64,000 bases of DNA from Bacteroidota bacterium (GTDB lineage: Bacteria > Bacteroidota > Ignavibacteria > Kapaibacteriales > HRBIN21). A program made the translations under genes and the position numbers. This document shows, piece by piece, positions 33,028 to 42,523 of this stretch. Each line of letters opens with the position of its first letter. The first letter of the stretch is position 1. The DNA is taken from contig JAUQPR010000005.1 in assembly GCA_030550275.1 (NCBI GenBank), positions 83,899-147,898 on the forward strand. Direction: 5' to 3'. Below the pieces are notes generated by a model. It was not told where the DNA came from and did not search any database. It was given only the letters and a program-made list of their open reading frames with translations.

Positions 33028-34701
33028 TCACTGCGCCATTGGGATACGGATTCCGTGCCGCGCTGCCGTCTGCAGCGCCTGCTCATAGCCCGCATCGGCG
33101 TGGCGCAGAATCCCAACCAGCGGGTCATAGGTCAGCACTCGTTCTAACCGCCGTTCGGCTTCCAAAGTTCCATCTGCGACAATTACCATGCCAGCGTGCA
33201 AGGACAGCCCCATACCAACTCCGCCGCCGTGGTGGAAGGACACCCACGTTGCCCCACCAATGGCGTTGAGGGCAAAGTTGAAGTACACCCAGTCGGCGAT
33301 GGCATCCGAGCCATCCCGCATGCCTTCGGTCTCTCGATACGGCGATGCCACCGAGCCGCAGTCGAGATGGTCCCGCCCAATGACAATCGGCGCCGAGACC
33401 CGCCCGGTCCGCACCAACCAGTTGAAGAGCTTACCGGCTTCTGCCCGCTCGCCATACCCCAACCAGCAGATGCGCGCAGGCAAGCCCTGGAAGCGCACGT
33501 GCTGCTGCGCCTGCGGAATCCAGCGCTGCAACACCTCGTCCTCCGGAAACAGCCGGAGAATCTCCCGATCGGTCACCTCCAGGTCCTTTGGGTCGCCCGA
33601 GAGCACCACCCAACGGAACGGTCCACGCCCCTCGCAGAAGAGCGGTCGAATGTACGCAGGCACAAAGCCGGGGAAATCGAACGCATTCTCCACCCCACCG
33701 TACTCCTTGGCAACGCCGCGGATGTTGTTGCCGTAGTCGAACACCACGGCACCACGGCGTTGGAACTCCAGCATGGTGCGCACGTGCAGGGCAATCGAGC
33801 GGTAAGCCTCCTGCAGGTAGCGCTCTGGATCGCGCCGGCGCAGCTCATCGGCTTCGCGTTTGGAGTAGCCCGCCGGGTAATACCCATTGAGCGGGTCATG
33901 AGCCGCCGTCTGGTCCGTTACCACGTCCGGCACAATGCCGCGCCGCAGAATCTCCGGATGCACCTCCGCAGCGTTGCCGACCAGCCCGACCGAGATCGGC
34001 TCGCCGCGCTCCTTTGCGCGCAGCACCAACTCCAGCGCTTGGTCGAGCTCATAGACCTTGTGCTGGCAGTATCCCGTGCGCAACCGGCGGTCGATGCGCT
34101 CCTCGTCCACCTCCACGCACAGCACGGCCGCGCCGTTCATCGTACCCGCCAGGGGCTGTGCACCGCCCATTCCGCCCATTCCCGCCGTCAGCAGGAAGCG
34201 CCCGCGCAGGCTCCCTCCGAAGTGGGTCCGGGCACAGGCGGCGAAGGTCTCGTACGTGCCCTGCAGAATCCCTTGCGTGCCGATGTAGATCCACGAACCC
34301 GCCGTCATTTGCCCGTACATGATGAGCCCCAAGGCATCGAGTCGGCGGAACTCCTCCCACGTTGCCCACTTCGGCACCAGGTTGCTGTTTGCGATGATGA
34401 CCCGCGGGGCATCTTGGTACGTCCGGACGATCCCAACGGGTTTGCCCGATTGCACCAGCAACGTCTCATCCGGCTCCAGCTCCTGCAGGCAGCGCAGGAT
34501 CGCCTCCAGGCACGCCCAGTTGCGCGCTGCCTTCCCCAGCCCACCGTAGACGATGAGCTCTTCGGGCTTTTCGGCAACGTCGGGGTCTAAGTTGTTCAGC
34601 AACATCCGGTAGGCTGCCTCGATCTGCCAGTTCTTGCAGTGGAGGCGTGTGCCGCGCGGTGCCCGCAGCGCCCGAACCTGTTGTGTCAGGGTGCCTTCCA
34701 T
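33028..34701 (-). CDS. hutU: Urocanate hydratase HutU
   Basis: The 557-residue NAD-dependent enzyme converts urocanate to imidazolone propionate in histidine breakdown. Hallmarks: the NAD-binding [15 protein letters not shown] region (~153-167), [20 protein letters not shown] (~398-417) with the active-site Cys, and [19 protein letters not shown] (~440-458). Length is full. ATG 34701 is chosen; GTG 34710 overlaps the DUF971 stop and would also work. No hutH, hutI or hutG is present nearby. Confidence 0.95.
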   Translation of the reverse strand: MEGTLTQQVRALRAPRGTRLHCKNWQIEAAYRMLLNNLDPDVAEKPEELIVYGGLGKAARNWACLEAILRCLQELEPDETLLVQSGKPVGIVRTYQDAPRVIIANSNLVPKWATWEEFRRLDALGLIMYGQMTAGSWIYIGTQGILQGTYETFAACARTHFGGSLRGRFLLTAGMGGMGGAQPLAGTMNGAAVLCVEVDEERIDRRLRTGYCQHKVYELDQALELVLRAKERGEPISVGLVGNAAEVHPEILRRGIVPDVVTDQTAAHDPLNGYYPAGYSKREADELRRRDPERYLQEAYRSIALHVRTMLEFQRRGAVVFDYGNNIRGVAKEYGGVENAFDFPGFVPAYIRPLFCEGRGPFRWVVLSGDPKDLEVTDREILRLFPEDEVLQRWIPQAQQHVRFQGLPARICWLGYGERAEAGKLFNWLVRTGRVSAPIVIGRDHLDCGSVASPYRETEGMRDGSDAIADWVYFNFALNAIGGATWVSFHHGGGVGMGLSLHAGMVIVADGTLEAERRLERVLTYDPLVGILRHADAGYEQALQTAARHGIRIPMAQ

Positions 34702-34706
34702 GGCGT

Positions 34707-35057
34707 TCACTGTTGGGCTGCTTTGTTTTCGTCAGGGGCTTGAGTCTGTCCATGCTCCTCGCACAGCCGGCGCAGCAGCTCCCACGAGTAGATGCCCGTG
34801 GAGTGCCCATCCCCCCACACGGCGCGCAGCCCGTAGTTGCCCACCGGCTCCAGCCGTAGCAGCTCGTACATTCCCGGGCTGACTACCCGCACCGGAAGGA
34901 TGTATCGGTCGAAGACCTGCTCCCCTTGACACAGGGCACACGGGCAGTGGTCGCGCAGCTGAGCCACCGGCAAGTAGACCTCCAGCCCGTCCTCCCATAT
35001 ACAGAGCAGCGTCTCCGGACCGACCCGCCGCAGAGAGCGCAACCGCGCCATCTCCAT
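34707..35057 (-). CDS. DUF971 domain protein
   Basis: The 116-residue protein consists of one DUF971 (GBBH-like N-terminal) domain with [20 protein letters not shown] (~25-44) and the invariant [20 protein letters not shown] (~78-97). The CPCALC cysteines suggest metal binding. DUF971 proteins are often linked to iron-sulfur cluster carriers (Mrp/ApbC); no such gene is adjacent here. ATG 35057 or ATG 35051; a promoter element sits only 12 bases upstream, so the leader is very short. Probably co-transcribed with hutU and the sigma factor. Confidence 0.85.
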   Translation of the reverse strand: MEMARLRSLRRVGPETLLCIWEDGLEVYLPVAQLRDHCPCALCQGEQVFDRYILPVRVVSPGMYELLRLEPVGNYGLRAVWGDGHSTGIYSWELLRRLCEEHGQTQAPDENKAAQQ

Positions 35058-35068
35058 CTCTGGCGGCT

Positions 35069-35076
35069 CAAAGTTA
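35069..35076 (-). promoter_or_regulatory. TAnnTTTG promoter element (TAACTTTG)
   Basis: On the minus strand TAACTTTG lies 12 bases before ATG 35057. Transcription would start within a few bases of the start codon, consistent with a near-leaderless mRNA for the DUF971-hutU-sigma unit. Confidence 0.65.
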
Positions 35077-35101
35077 CACAAAATTTCGCTACCCCGTCCC
35101 G

Positions 35102-35136
35102 AAAAAGCAGGGGGAAGCCGCACGGCTTCCCCCTGC
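35102..35136 (-). terminator. Rho-independent terminator of the large T9SS cargo gene
   Basis: A 13-bp perfect stem GCAGGGGGAAGCC/GGCTTCCCCCTGC (35107-35119 with 35124-35136) is followed on the minus strand by TTTTT (35102-35106), 22 bases after the stop codon. Confidence 0.9.
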
Positions 35137-35157
35137 AGCAGTACGCCACAAGCGGGA

Positions 35158-38100
35158 TCAGCGCACGATGTCCATCCGGCGTGTCTCACTGTATGGACCC
35201 GAGACCAACCGGTAGAAGTACACTCCTGCCGGGAAGCGGTCGGTATTGAGCTGGAGCTCATACTCTCCGGCGGGCTGCTCCGCATCCACCAACACTGCCA
35301 CGCGCTCGCCCATCGCATTGAAGAGCTCCAGCCGCACCCGCCCGGCGTCTCCGATGCTGTAACGCAGCGCAACCGTCCCATGTGCAGGATGCGGCACAAC
35401 CTGCTGGAGGCTGTACCCGACCGGACTGAGCCGCACCAGGCGCAGATTCTCCACGCACGGGATGGTCAGCCGCACTGTGCCGGGCTGCTCCTGCACAACG
35501 ACGTACGGGCGGTTGAGCGGCACCATCTGGCACGGCAGCAGGCTGCGGTCAATCGGCGCCAGATAGGCACGCGCCCGGAAGTAGAACAGTGGCGCCTGCT
35601 CGCGCCCGGCAAGCTGCAGCGGCTCGGTACCGCTGAACTTGACCTGGAAGGCTGCCATCGGCGCCGTGCCACCGGGCGGCACATTCTTCGGCAGCGGTTT
35701 CACGTACTCCACCGTCCACCCCTGGGTCAGGGCGCCGCTTGTGCGAATTGCCGCCACATCCAGCACCGGCTCCAGCAGCCGGTCGTCATACCAGACTCGG
35801 GCTTCAAACTCCGTGACCCGCCCTTCGGAGATATCGCGGTCCTCCGGACGCAGGTTGCCGTTCTGCGAGCGCGTGAGCTCGACAGCGATCTCCAGCTCAT
35901 CGCCCGGAACCGCGCGGTACTCTCCAATGCGCACCACTCCGTAGACCCGGCGCCCTTCGCCACGGAGCCGCGAGTACACCACGCCGGCATCGGTCCAGTA
36001 CGTGATGCGCGCCTCGTAGGTCCGTTCCTCTGCGGGCGAGAAGGCAACGTCAATGGGGTACTGCCCGTTGGGCTCGATCTCGAAGGGCACCTGCGTCAGG
36101 AGCTGGAAGTTGTTGATGTCCCCATCGGTCAGCTCCATCCGCTCCACCCGGACGCGCCCGGAGCCCAGATTGCGCACGAAGACCGCTGCATTCTGCTCCA
36201 CGCGCAGCGTTACAAAGTGGCGCCCGAAGTCATAGTCCGTTGCCTCGACCCCTTGCGTCTTGCCATAGCCCACGAGCGCAGGCTCCGGAGTCTCCGGCGC
36301 ATCCGAGATGACGCGCAGGTTCGCCACATGCTCCCCGACCTTCTGTGCGGTGAAGATCACCGGCACTGGCAGGACCTCTCCCACCTGCAGCTTCGGATGC
36401 TGCGCCCGCAACTGTGCCAGGAAGTTCGGCTCCACCTGGAACGCTGCCGCGTCGGGTCCGACAATCTCCAAATCCCGCACCGTGAGCTCCATCGTACCGG
36501 TGCTCCGGACCTGTGCCCATCCCTGCTCCGATTGCCCAATCCAGAGCTCTCCGAAGGTGTAGCCCGTTGCTTCCACATGTGGCTGGATGCCGATGCCTCG
36601 GAGCTCATCGGCAGCGGTGCGCTCCTGCTCGTTCTCAAATCCCCGCACGACCACCTGCACTTGGTAGGGGCGCTCTGCCGTCGGCTTGAAGTACGCCGGC
36701 AAGGTCACCTCCTCGTTCGGTTGCAAAGTGCGCCCGACCAGGGTGGTCTTGTCCACGCGGAAGGCAGCGGCGTCTCCGCTTCCTCCATCGTCGAGCCATA
36801 CGTCCACGTTCTGCATCGGCGTATTACCAGTGACCTTGATGCGCACGACGCCTGCGTAGCCGTACCGTGCGTCATCCAGGTTCGCCCATGCATCGGCAAC
36901 GCGCCGCCGCCCCCAATCGTAGCCAACGATGGCGATGTTGGCTTGGATACCGCGACCGCGCCAGTCGGAGTAGAGCTTGTTCTGCGTGTTCTCCGGGCGG
37001 TAGCATTCGATGGTGAAGAGCGCACGGGTCCGATCCTCGACGCCCACGGCATCGGGTCGATAGTACACGCGGAAGGTGTAGCTCTGATTGGGCTCCAACC
37101 GCAGCGGCAGCGCTTCCAGCAAGCCCTCCGTGCGGAAGTGTGTCTTGTCCGCCCAGTCCACCGCCGTAATCACCACCGGCAGTTGCCCGCGGGCTTCGAG
37201 CCGCACCTGACGCATCCGTTCAACCCCGACGGGGACATCGCCGAAGTCTGCATCATCCACCCACAGCACCGATTCCCCACCCTGGACGCGCAGCTCCGCT
37301 ACCGGCTGCTCATAGCAGCTCAGTTGCGCATAGAGCGAATCCACAACTACCGCAGCGCTGGTTGCGCGCGCCCGGATTCGTACGGTCAGCTGCTCATTCG
37401 GCTGCAGCTCGATGGGGAACTGCGTCGGCGAGACGATGGAGAACTCCCCACGCCCTGCACGCAGATAGAGCCGCTTGAGCGTCACAACGGTGGCGGAGGA
37501 GTTGACCACCTGCACTTCCCGTTCCACCTCCTGTCCGATGCAAATCCGCCCGTAGTCGAGCACCTGGGGTTCGGCGGTTACGCGCTCGGCAATGTAGCGG
37601 TACTCCTTCGTCCAGCGCTTGCCCGAGCGCGTGATCACCTCCAGCACCGCGTAGGCATCCTGACGGGGGTCAATGACGCGGATCTCGAACGGATCCACAA
37701 TCCGGTCATAGCTGGGACGGAAGCTCTCCGGCAGCACCAGCTCGTAGTTGACCGCCGTATCGAGCGCGACGGAGAAGAGCTTTGCGCAGTCTGTTGCCGA
37801 ACTGGTTGGGCGCACCTCAATTCGCCCGCGGATATTGCCGCACTCTTGCTGGTCGGTCACAATGAGCGTATCGGCGCACGGGATGGCGTAGTTGATACCG
37901 GTCGGATAGCCGTAGGCAAAGCCATTCTTAGAAAGGTCCAGATTCCCGTACGCGTAGACAGCAAACTGCGCTCCGTTCTTGCCCTCTACGGTGTGGTCCC
38001 CTGGCGACACCGGGGAGACAACGTAACTGTAGTCCGTGCCCTGGACCTTCTTAATCCCACCGCTGAACTTGTTGCGCAGCCGTACGCCATCGAAGTAGAT

Positions 38101-39375
38101 GTCCTGCTCCCGGTCGGTTTCGTAGACGATCATGAAGAAGTTGTCCATCCCCGGGGGCGAGTAGAAGGTGGTGTAGGTTGCCCAGCGCTCCCGCGGGGTC
38201 AACGCCATGAGCATGCCTTCGCCATTGCGCGGCGGGTTCTGTGGCTCCTCCTCTTCCTTGCCCGGCAGCGGGTTGACCGCCGTCAGCCGCCATGCCTTTC
38301 CGTACTGCCCAACCAGCACGGGCTTGTTCGAACGGTATGCCGCGGCAACCTCTTGAGCACTAATGTTGAACCACTGCCCCTTCCGCAGCGGCGGGCTAAT
38401 GGGAGACCACTCCCGCGAGCCATCCTGGCGCAACTGCTCAATCACGGTGCCATCCTCGGAGGCAACGAAGCGGATGAGGTCCCCTACATCATCAATGTCC
38501 ACGCCATTGCGCGGGCGGTTCAGGTACATAATCGGGGCGGAGACGTACATCGTTCCCCACAGCTCCACCGGCCACATCATGTCCATGAGCGAATTGCGCA
38601 TGAAGTGCGCCGGTGACCCCAGCATCGTGCAGGAGTAACGCGGGTATGAGCCTTTGGTGTGCCCCGAGATGACGGCGATTGGCTCGTTTGCCTCGATGTA
38701 GGTGCCCGTCAGGTCCGTCTTCCAATCCTGGTTGAAGCGCGCATCAATTTTGGCTTTGATGAGGAAGGTTTGCCCTCGGTTGAGGCGAACCTCCCCAACC
38801 TGCCCTGCCCGAACACCGTTGTCGGTCTCCGTTGTGGGCACGTAGCGCACGACGGTATTGTCGCGCGTTGCAACGATGAGGATCTGCGCCGGGCGATACT
38901 CGTTGCCCACGCAGTCCTGGTACATGTTGAGCGTGTAGTAGCGCTTGCCCAGCGCCTCCGAGGGAATGCACATGAAGGCTTCACCGGAGATGCTGAAGCT
39001 GACGTAGCCGGTGACCACGATCGGCTTATCCGCCACGACCCGAATCCCCGTCTCGTTCACCACCCCACTTTGCACATTCATGTGGTCCATCGGGATGGGG
39101 ATGACGGTGGTCTTCTTCGGCTGCGTCGTGAATTCGCGGTAGAGCTGCTGCCCGCCGCGCAGGTACACCTGGACTCGGGCAGCCTCCCGCGACGCCACCC
39201 ACAGCTGTAACGCCGAGATGCCCCGCGCCGTCTCCGAAGGATAGGTCCACGAATGCGGGAAGGCTAACCAGTACTCGCGCCCGCCGAGCAGCTCCACCTG
39301 CTCCTGCGCGTACAACAGCACCGCAGCGGCAAATGCGCTCAAGCCTGCGGCAATTCGGTACAGGAGGCGTGCCAT
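35158..39375 (-). CDS. Large secreted protein: IgGFc-binding-like N-terminus, ASH/HYDIN-like repeats, type IX sorting domain
   Basis: The 1405-residue protein has a signal peptide (LLYRIAAGLSAFAAAVLLYA|QEQ). Residues ~25-490 resemble IgGFc-binding N-terminal domains (REYWLAFPHSWTYP start). Then come several choice-of-anchor/ASH-type Ig-like repeats with the DFGDVPVG, DYGRICIGQ and YDFGRHFV strand motifs (~590-1190). A cohesin-like region follows, and the end is a typical type IX secretion C-terminal domain: LRYSIGDAGRVRLELFNAMG, then VLVD, PAGEYELQL and FPAGVYFYRL. It would be exported through the outer membrane by T9SS and anchored at the surface. Single gene between its own promoter and terminator. 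Confidence 0.9.
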   Translation of the reverse strand: MARLLYRIAAGLSAFAAAVLLYAQEQVELLGGREYWLAFPHSWTYPSETARGISALQLWVASREAARVQVYLRGGQQLYREFTTQPKKTTVIPIPMDHMNVQSGVVNETGIRVVADKPIVVTGYVSFSISGEAFMCIPSEALGKRYYTLNMYQDCVGNEYRPAQILIVATRDNTVVRYVPTTETDNGVRAGQVGEVRLNRGQTFLIKAKIDARFNQDWKTDLTGTYIEANEPIAVISGHTKGSYPRYSCTMLGSPAHFMRNSLMDMMWPVELWGTMYVSAPIMYLNRPRNGVDIDDVGDLIRFVASEDGTVIEQLRQDGSREWSPISPPLRKGQWFNISAQEVAAAYRSNKPVLVGQYGKAWRLTAVNPLPGKEEEEPQNPPRNGEGMLMALTPRERWATYTTFYSPPGMDNFFMIVYETDREQDIYFDGVRLRNKFSGGIKKVQGTDYSYVVSPVSPGDHTVEGKNGAQFAVYAYGNLDLSKNGFAYGYPTGINYAIPCADTLIVTDQQECGNIRGRIEVRPTSSATDCAKLFSVALDTAVNYELVLPESFRPSYDRIVDPFEIRVIDPRQDAYAVLEVITRSGKRWTKEYRYIAERVTAEPQVLDYGRICIGQEVEREVQVVNSSATVVTLKRLYLRAGRGEFSIVSPTQFPIELQPNEQLTVRIRARATSAAVVVDSLYAQLSCYEQPVAELRVQGGESVLWVDDADFGDVPVGVERMRQVRLEARGQLPVVITAVDWADKTHFRTEGLLEALPLRLEPNQSYTFRVYYRPDAVGVEDRTRALFTIECYRPENTQNKLYSDWRGRGIQANIAIVGYDWGRRRVADAWANLDDARYGYAGVVRIKVTGNTPMQNVDVWLDDGGSGDAAAFRVDKTTLVGRTLQPNEEVTLPAYFKPTAERPYQVQVVVRGFENEQERTAADELRGIGIQPHVEATGYTFGELWIGQSEQGWAQVRSTGTMELTVRDLEIVGPDAAAFQVEPNFLAQLRAQHPKLQVGEVLPVPVIFTAQKVGEHVANLRVISDAPETPEPALVGYGKTQGVEATDYDFGRHFVTLRVEQNAAVFVRNLGSGRVRVERMELTDGDINNFQLLTQVPFEIEPNGQYPIDVAFSPAEERTYEARITYWTDAGVVYSRLRGEGRRVYGVVRIGEYRAVPGDELEIAVELTRSQNGNLRPEDRDISEGRVTEFEARVWYDDRLLEPVLDVAAIRTSGALTQGWTVEYVKPLPKNVPPGGTAPMAAFQVKFSGTEPLQLAGREQAPLFYFRARAYLAPIDRSLLPCQMVPLNRPYVVVQEQPGTVRLTIPCVENLRLVRLSPVGYSLQQVVPHPAHGTVALRYSIGDAGRVRLELFNAMGERVAVLVDAEQPAGEYELQLNTDRFPAGVYFYRLVSGPYSETRRMDIVR

Positions 39376-39411
39376 GGCGTAGACCGTCGGTTTGTTGGAC
39401 TGCAGTTTGTG

Positions 39412-39419
39412 CAAATATA
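39412..39419 (-). promoter_or_regulatory. TAnnTTTG promoter element (TATATTTG)
   Basis: On the minus strand TATATTTGC lies 37 bases before the ATG of the large T9SS cargo gene. No -33 TTTG is clear. Confidence 0.6.
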
Positions 39420-39577
39420 GCACTCTCACTGCAGCTGGTCAACACACATCTCCAGCGTTCTCTTCCCACGGTTCGTAAGAGCTCCCTGACATGCTCGAGC
39501 GCCAGGGAAACAACCGTCTGCCGCCTCCAAGAGCGGGGAGTTTCTGCTTGCTTGAGGAGCGAAGCAGAGCGCAAAGG

Positions 39578-40507
39578 TCACGAGGCAACGCTCAGGTACG
39601 CCATCTTGCGGAGGGCTTCGATGCGCTTGTGCAGCGGCGGATGCGTGGCGAACAGCTCGCTCCAGAAGCCAGTGCGCTCGTTGATTGCGCGCCCACGAGG
39701 GTCCTCAATGCACATGTGCGCCAGCGATTGTGGGATTGTGGTTGTCGGGGCAACGGCAGCGGCGATCTTCTGCAGCGCCCGGATGAGCGCTTCGGGATTG
39801 CGCGTCAGCTCCGCGCTGGTGGCATCGGCGTAGTATTCGCGCTGGCGCGAAACCGCCATAGCGATAAGGTATGCCGCTATCGGGGCAAGGATTGCCAAGA
39901 CCAGCCAGAGCACCAGCAACACCGCCCCGCCCTCATCGCGACGCCGCCGGTTGACGCCGTAGAAGAGCGCCCGACGCACAAAGTCCGACAGCACCAGTAC
40001 CGTCCCCAGCAGAATCGCCACCATCGTCATCAGCCGGATGTCGTAATTGCGGATGTGCCCGATCTCGTGCGCCACAACTGCCTGCAGCTCATCGCGCGTG
40101 AGCCGCTGTAGAAGCCCCTCGGTGACGGCAACGCTGGCATGGCGTGGAGAGCGCCCTGTGGCAAAGGCGTTGGGGTCGGGGTCGGGCACGATGTAGAGCT
40201 TGGGCATCGGGATTCCGGCAGCGATCGCCATCTCTTCGGTGACGTTGATGAGCTGCCGTTCGGCGAAGGTCCGCCCCGTGACGGGGTAGGCACGGCTAAG
40301 CGCTAAGGCGATTTTATCACCGGTGAAGTACCCTACCAACGCTTGCACAATGGCGATAGTCGCCGCCAGTGGGGTCAGCAGCAGCGCCTGTCCGTCGAAG
40401 AAGAGGTAATCCGCCCCGTAGCCCACTGCTGCTGCCACCGCGAGGAAGAGCAGCACCAGCAGCACCGTGTTGCGTCGGTTCCGTGCCTGCTGCTCCCAGA
40501 TGTTCAT
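39578..40507 (-). CDS. htpX: HtpX-like membrane zinc metalloprotease (M48)
   Basis: The 309-residue protease has two N-terminal membrane segments (~15-35, 45-62), the zinc motif HEIGH (147-151), two further hydrophobic segments (~160-215) and the third-ligand region REYYADATSAEL (~235). It takes part in quality control of membrane proteins. It is 15 bases downstream of lemA; the lemA-htpX pair is widespread. The 200 bases downstream hold nothing I can identify. Confidence 0.92.
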   Translation of the reverse strand: MNIWEQQARNRRNTVLLVLLFLAVAAAVGYGADYLFFDGQALLLTPLAATIAIVQALVGYFTGDKIALALSRAYPVTGRTFAERQLINVTEEMAIAAGIPMPKLYIVPDPDPNAFATGRSPRHASVAVTEGLLQRLTRDELQAVVAHEIGHIRNYDIRLMTMVAILLGTVLVLSDFVRRALFYGVNRRRRDEGGAVLLVLWLVLAILAPIAAYLIAMAVSRQREYYADATSAELTRNPEALIRALQKIAAAVAPTTTIPQSLAHMCIEDPRGRAINERTGFWSELFATHPPLHKRIEALRKMAYLSVAS

Positions 40508-40522
40508 CCCCGTCGCTCCCGA

Positions 40523-41080
40523 CTACCAGCCAAGGTTGACCTGCGGAGCCTCCCGTTCGCGCTCGTCAGCGACGGCAAAGAGCTCTGCGGCTTGGAAACC
40601 GAACAGCTTCGCAATGATGTTGCTGGGGAAGGTCTCGCGGGCAATGTTGTACTTCGTGGCAACATCGTTGTAGAACTGCCGCGCGAAGGCGATTTTGTTC
40701 TCCGTGCTGGTGAGCTCCTCCTGGAGCTGCAGCACGTTCTGGTTTGCCTTGAGCTCGGGATAGTTCTCCATGAGCGCGAAGAGCCGCCCCAACACGCCGG
40801 CAAGCTCTGCCTCCCGCTGGGCAGCTTCCCCTACGCTGCGGGCACCGAGGGCTTGGTTGCGTGCCTGGATGACCCGCTCCAAGGTCTCCTGCTCGTACTT
40901 CATGTAGCCACGCACGGCATTGACCAGGTTCGGAATCAGGTCGTAGCGCCGCTTGAGCTGCACGTCAATCTGGCGCCAGCCGTTGGCAACCTGGTTGCGT
41001 AGGTTCACCAAGCGGTTGTATGCCCAAATTCCCCAGAGCACCACCACTGCCACCACCGCCAGCACAATCCACAGCGCCAT
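40523..41080 (-). CDS. lemA: LemA family protein
   Basis: The 185-residue protein has one N-terminal membrane helix (~2-20) and a long helical cytosol- or periplasm-exposed domain with the family motifs YNRLVNLRNQVANGWRQIDV (~21-40) and QLKRRYDLIPNLVNAVRGYM (~41-60), ending AIIAKLFGFQ-like. Function unknown; it is linked to HtpX in many bacteria. A Shine-Dalgarno AGAGGAG lies just before ATG 41080. Confidence 0.93.
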   Translation of the reverse strand: MALWIVLAVVAVVVLWGIWAYNRLVNLRNQVANGWRQIDVQLKRRYDLIPNLVNAVRGYMKYEQETLERVIQARNQALGARSVGEAAQREAELAGVLGRLFALMENYPELKANQNVLQLQEELTSTENKIAFARQFYNDVATKYNIARETFPSNIIAKLFGFQAAELFAVADEREREAPQVNLGW

Positions 41081-41188
41081 CGGCTCCTCTCGCGAAGTTT
41101 CTCTGCCGCCCAAGGACGAAGAGGTGCGCACCGGTATTACGCACCATTTACGCCAGGAGAAACGTCTTCTGCACCGGAAGTATTCACA

Positions 41189-42523
41189 ATGCCCTCTTCC
41201 GCCATGGACGCAACCGTTGCCACGCGGAAACGCTTGGAGGAGATCGAAGCCGAACTTGCACAACTGCGGGCGCAGTACGAAGAGCTTCGCCGCCGCTGGG
41301 ATTGGGAGAAGCAGCTCCTGCAGCAGATTCGTTCGGTCAAGGCGCAGATCGAGCAACTCCGCATCGAAGCTGCCGACGCCGAACGCGTTGGGGATTACGG
41401 ACGGGTCGCCGAGATCCGCTACGGGCGTATCCCCGAGCTGGAGCGGCAGCTGCAGCAGCTCAACGAGGAGCTCGACCGCAGCGGGCGAATGCTCAAAGAG
41501 GAGGTTGATGCCGAGGACATTGCCGAAATCGTTGCCAAATGGACTGGAATCCCTGTGCAGCGCATGCTGGAGGGCGAACGCACCAAGCTGCTGCACATGG
41601 AGGAGCGGCTGCATCAACGCATTGTAGACCAAGAGGACGCAGTGCAGGCAATCGCCAACGCTATTCGGCGTTCGCGGGCAGGGCTGCAGGACCCCAACCG
41701 CCCCATCGGCTCGTTCATCTTTCTGGGAACGACCGGGGTGGGCAAAACCGAGATGGCGCGCGCCTTGGCGGAGTTCCTCTTCGACGACGAGAATGCGCTC
41801 ATCCGCATCGACATGAGCGAGTACATGGAGCGGCATACCGTCTCGCGCCTCATCGGTGCGCCGCCCGGCTACATTGGCTACGAAGAGGGCGGGCAGCTCA
41901 CCGAAGCCGTCCGAACGCGCCCCTACTCCGTGGTGCTCTTCGACGAGATCGAGAAAGCCCATCCCGAGGTCTTCAACGTCCTCCTGCAGGTCCTCGAGGA
42001 CGGTCGGCTGACCGACGGGAAGGGGCGCACGGTCAACTTCCGCAACACAATCATCATCATGACCTCCAATCTGGGCACCGAGCTCATCCAGGAAGCCCTG
42101 GAGGGGCTCACCGAGGAGAACCGCGCCGAGGTTATGGAGCGGCTCCGGGAGCCGATTCTGGAGCTCCTGCGCCGGCGCTTCCGTCCGGAGTTCCTCAACC
42201 GCATTGACGAGATCATCATCTTCAAGCCGCTGCTGCGGAGCGAGGTCAAGCGCATCGCGGAGCTGCAACTGGAGCGGCTACGCCAACGGCTACAGCAGCG
42301 CGGGCTGGAGCTAGAGGTCACCGACGCCGCACTGGACTGGCTTGCCACCATTGGGTTCGATCCGCAGTTCGGTGCTCGCCCCTTGCGGCGCGCAATCGAG
42401 CGCTTCGTTGCCAACCCGCTGGCATTGAAGTTGCTTGCTGGAGAGTTCACCGCAGGTGAGACCGTTGTCGTAGACCGCGATGCAAGCGGGGGCTTGGTGT
42501 TGCGGAAGGCGTCCCGTACGTGA
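41189..42523 (+). CDS. clpB: ClpB-like disaggregase lacking N-domain and AAA1 (C-terminal half only)
   Basis: The 444-residue protein aligns with the second half of ClpB. It begins in the middle domain (residues ~1-110, including DYGRVAEIRYGRIPELERQL). It contains a complete AAA2 with Walker A GTTGVGKTE (~182-190), Walker B VVLFDEIEKAH (~247-257), pore loop GYIGYEEGG (~228-236), sensor TSNLG, and a full C-terminal domain with GFDPQFGARPLRRAIER. Full ClpB is ~860 residues; the N-domain and AAA1 are absent and no in-frame or frameshifted AAA1 sequence lies upstream, where lemA starts 109 bases away. It is therefore a real truncation or gene fission. Whether it is expressed is unknown; M-domain residues 3-60 read as an intact coiled coil. 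Confidence 0.85.
   Translation: MPSSAMDATVATRKRLEEIEAELAQLRAQYEELRRRWDWEKQLLQQIRSVKAQIEQLRIEAADAERVGDYGRVAEIRYGRIPELERQLQQLNEELDRSGRMLKEEVDAEDIAEIVAKWTGIPVQRMLEGERTKLLHMEERLHQRIVDQEDAVQAIANAIRRSRAGLQDPNRPIGSFIFLGTTGVGKTEMARALAEFLFDDENALIRIDMSEYMERHTVSRLIGAPPGYIGYEEGGQLTEAVRTRPYSVVLFDEIEKAHPEVFNVLLQVLEDGRLTDGKGRTVNFRNTIIIMTSNLGTELIQEALEGLTEENRAEVMERLREPILELLRRRFRPEFLNRIDEIIIFKPLLRSEVKRIAELQLERLRQRLQQRGLELEVTDAALDWLATIGFDPQFGARPLRRAIERFVANPLALKLLAGEFTAGETVVVDRDASGGLVLRKASRT

Noticed and set aside
35380-38616. 1078-codon open frame opposite the T9SS cargo gene
   Set aside because: Same composition effect; no start signals or recognisable domains, whereas the opposite strand has signal peptide, repeats and sorting domain.
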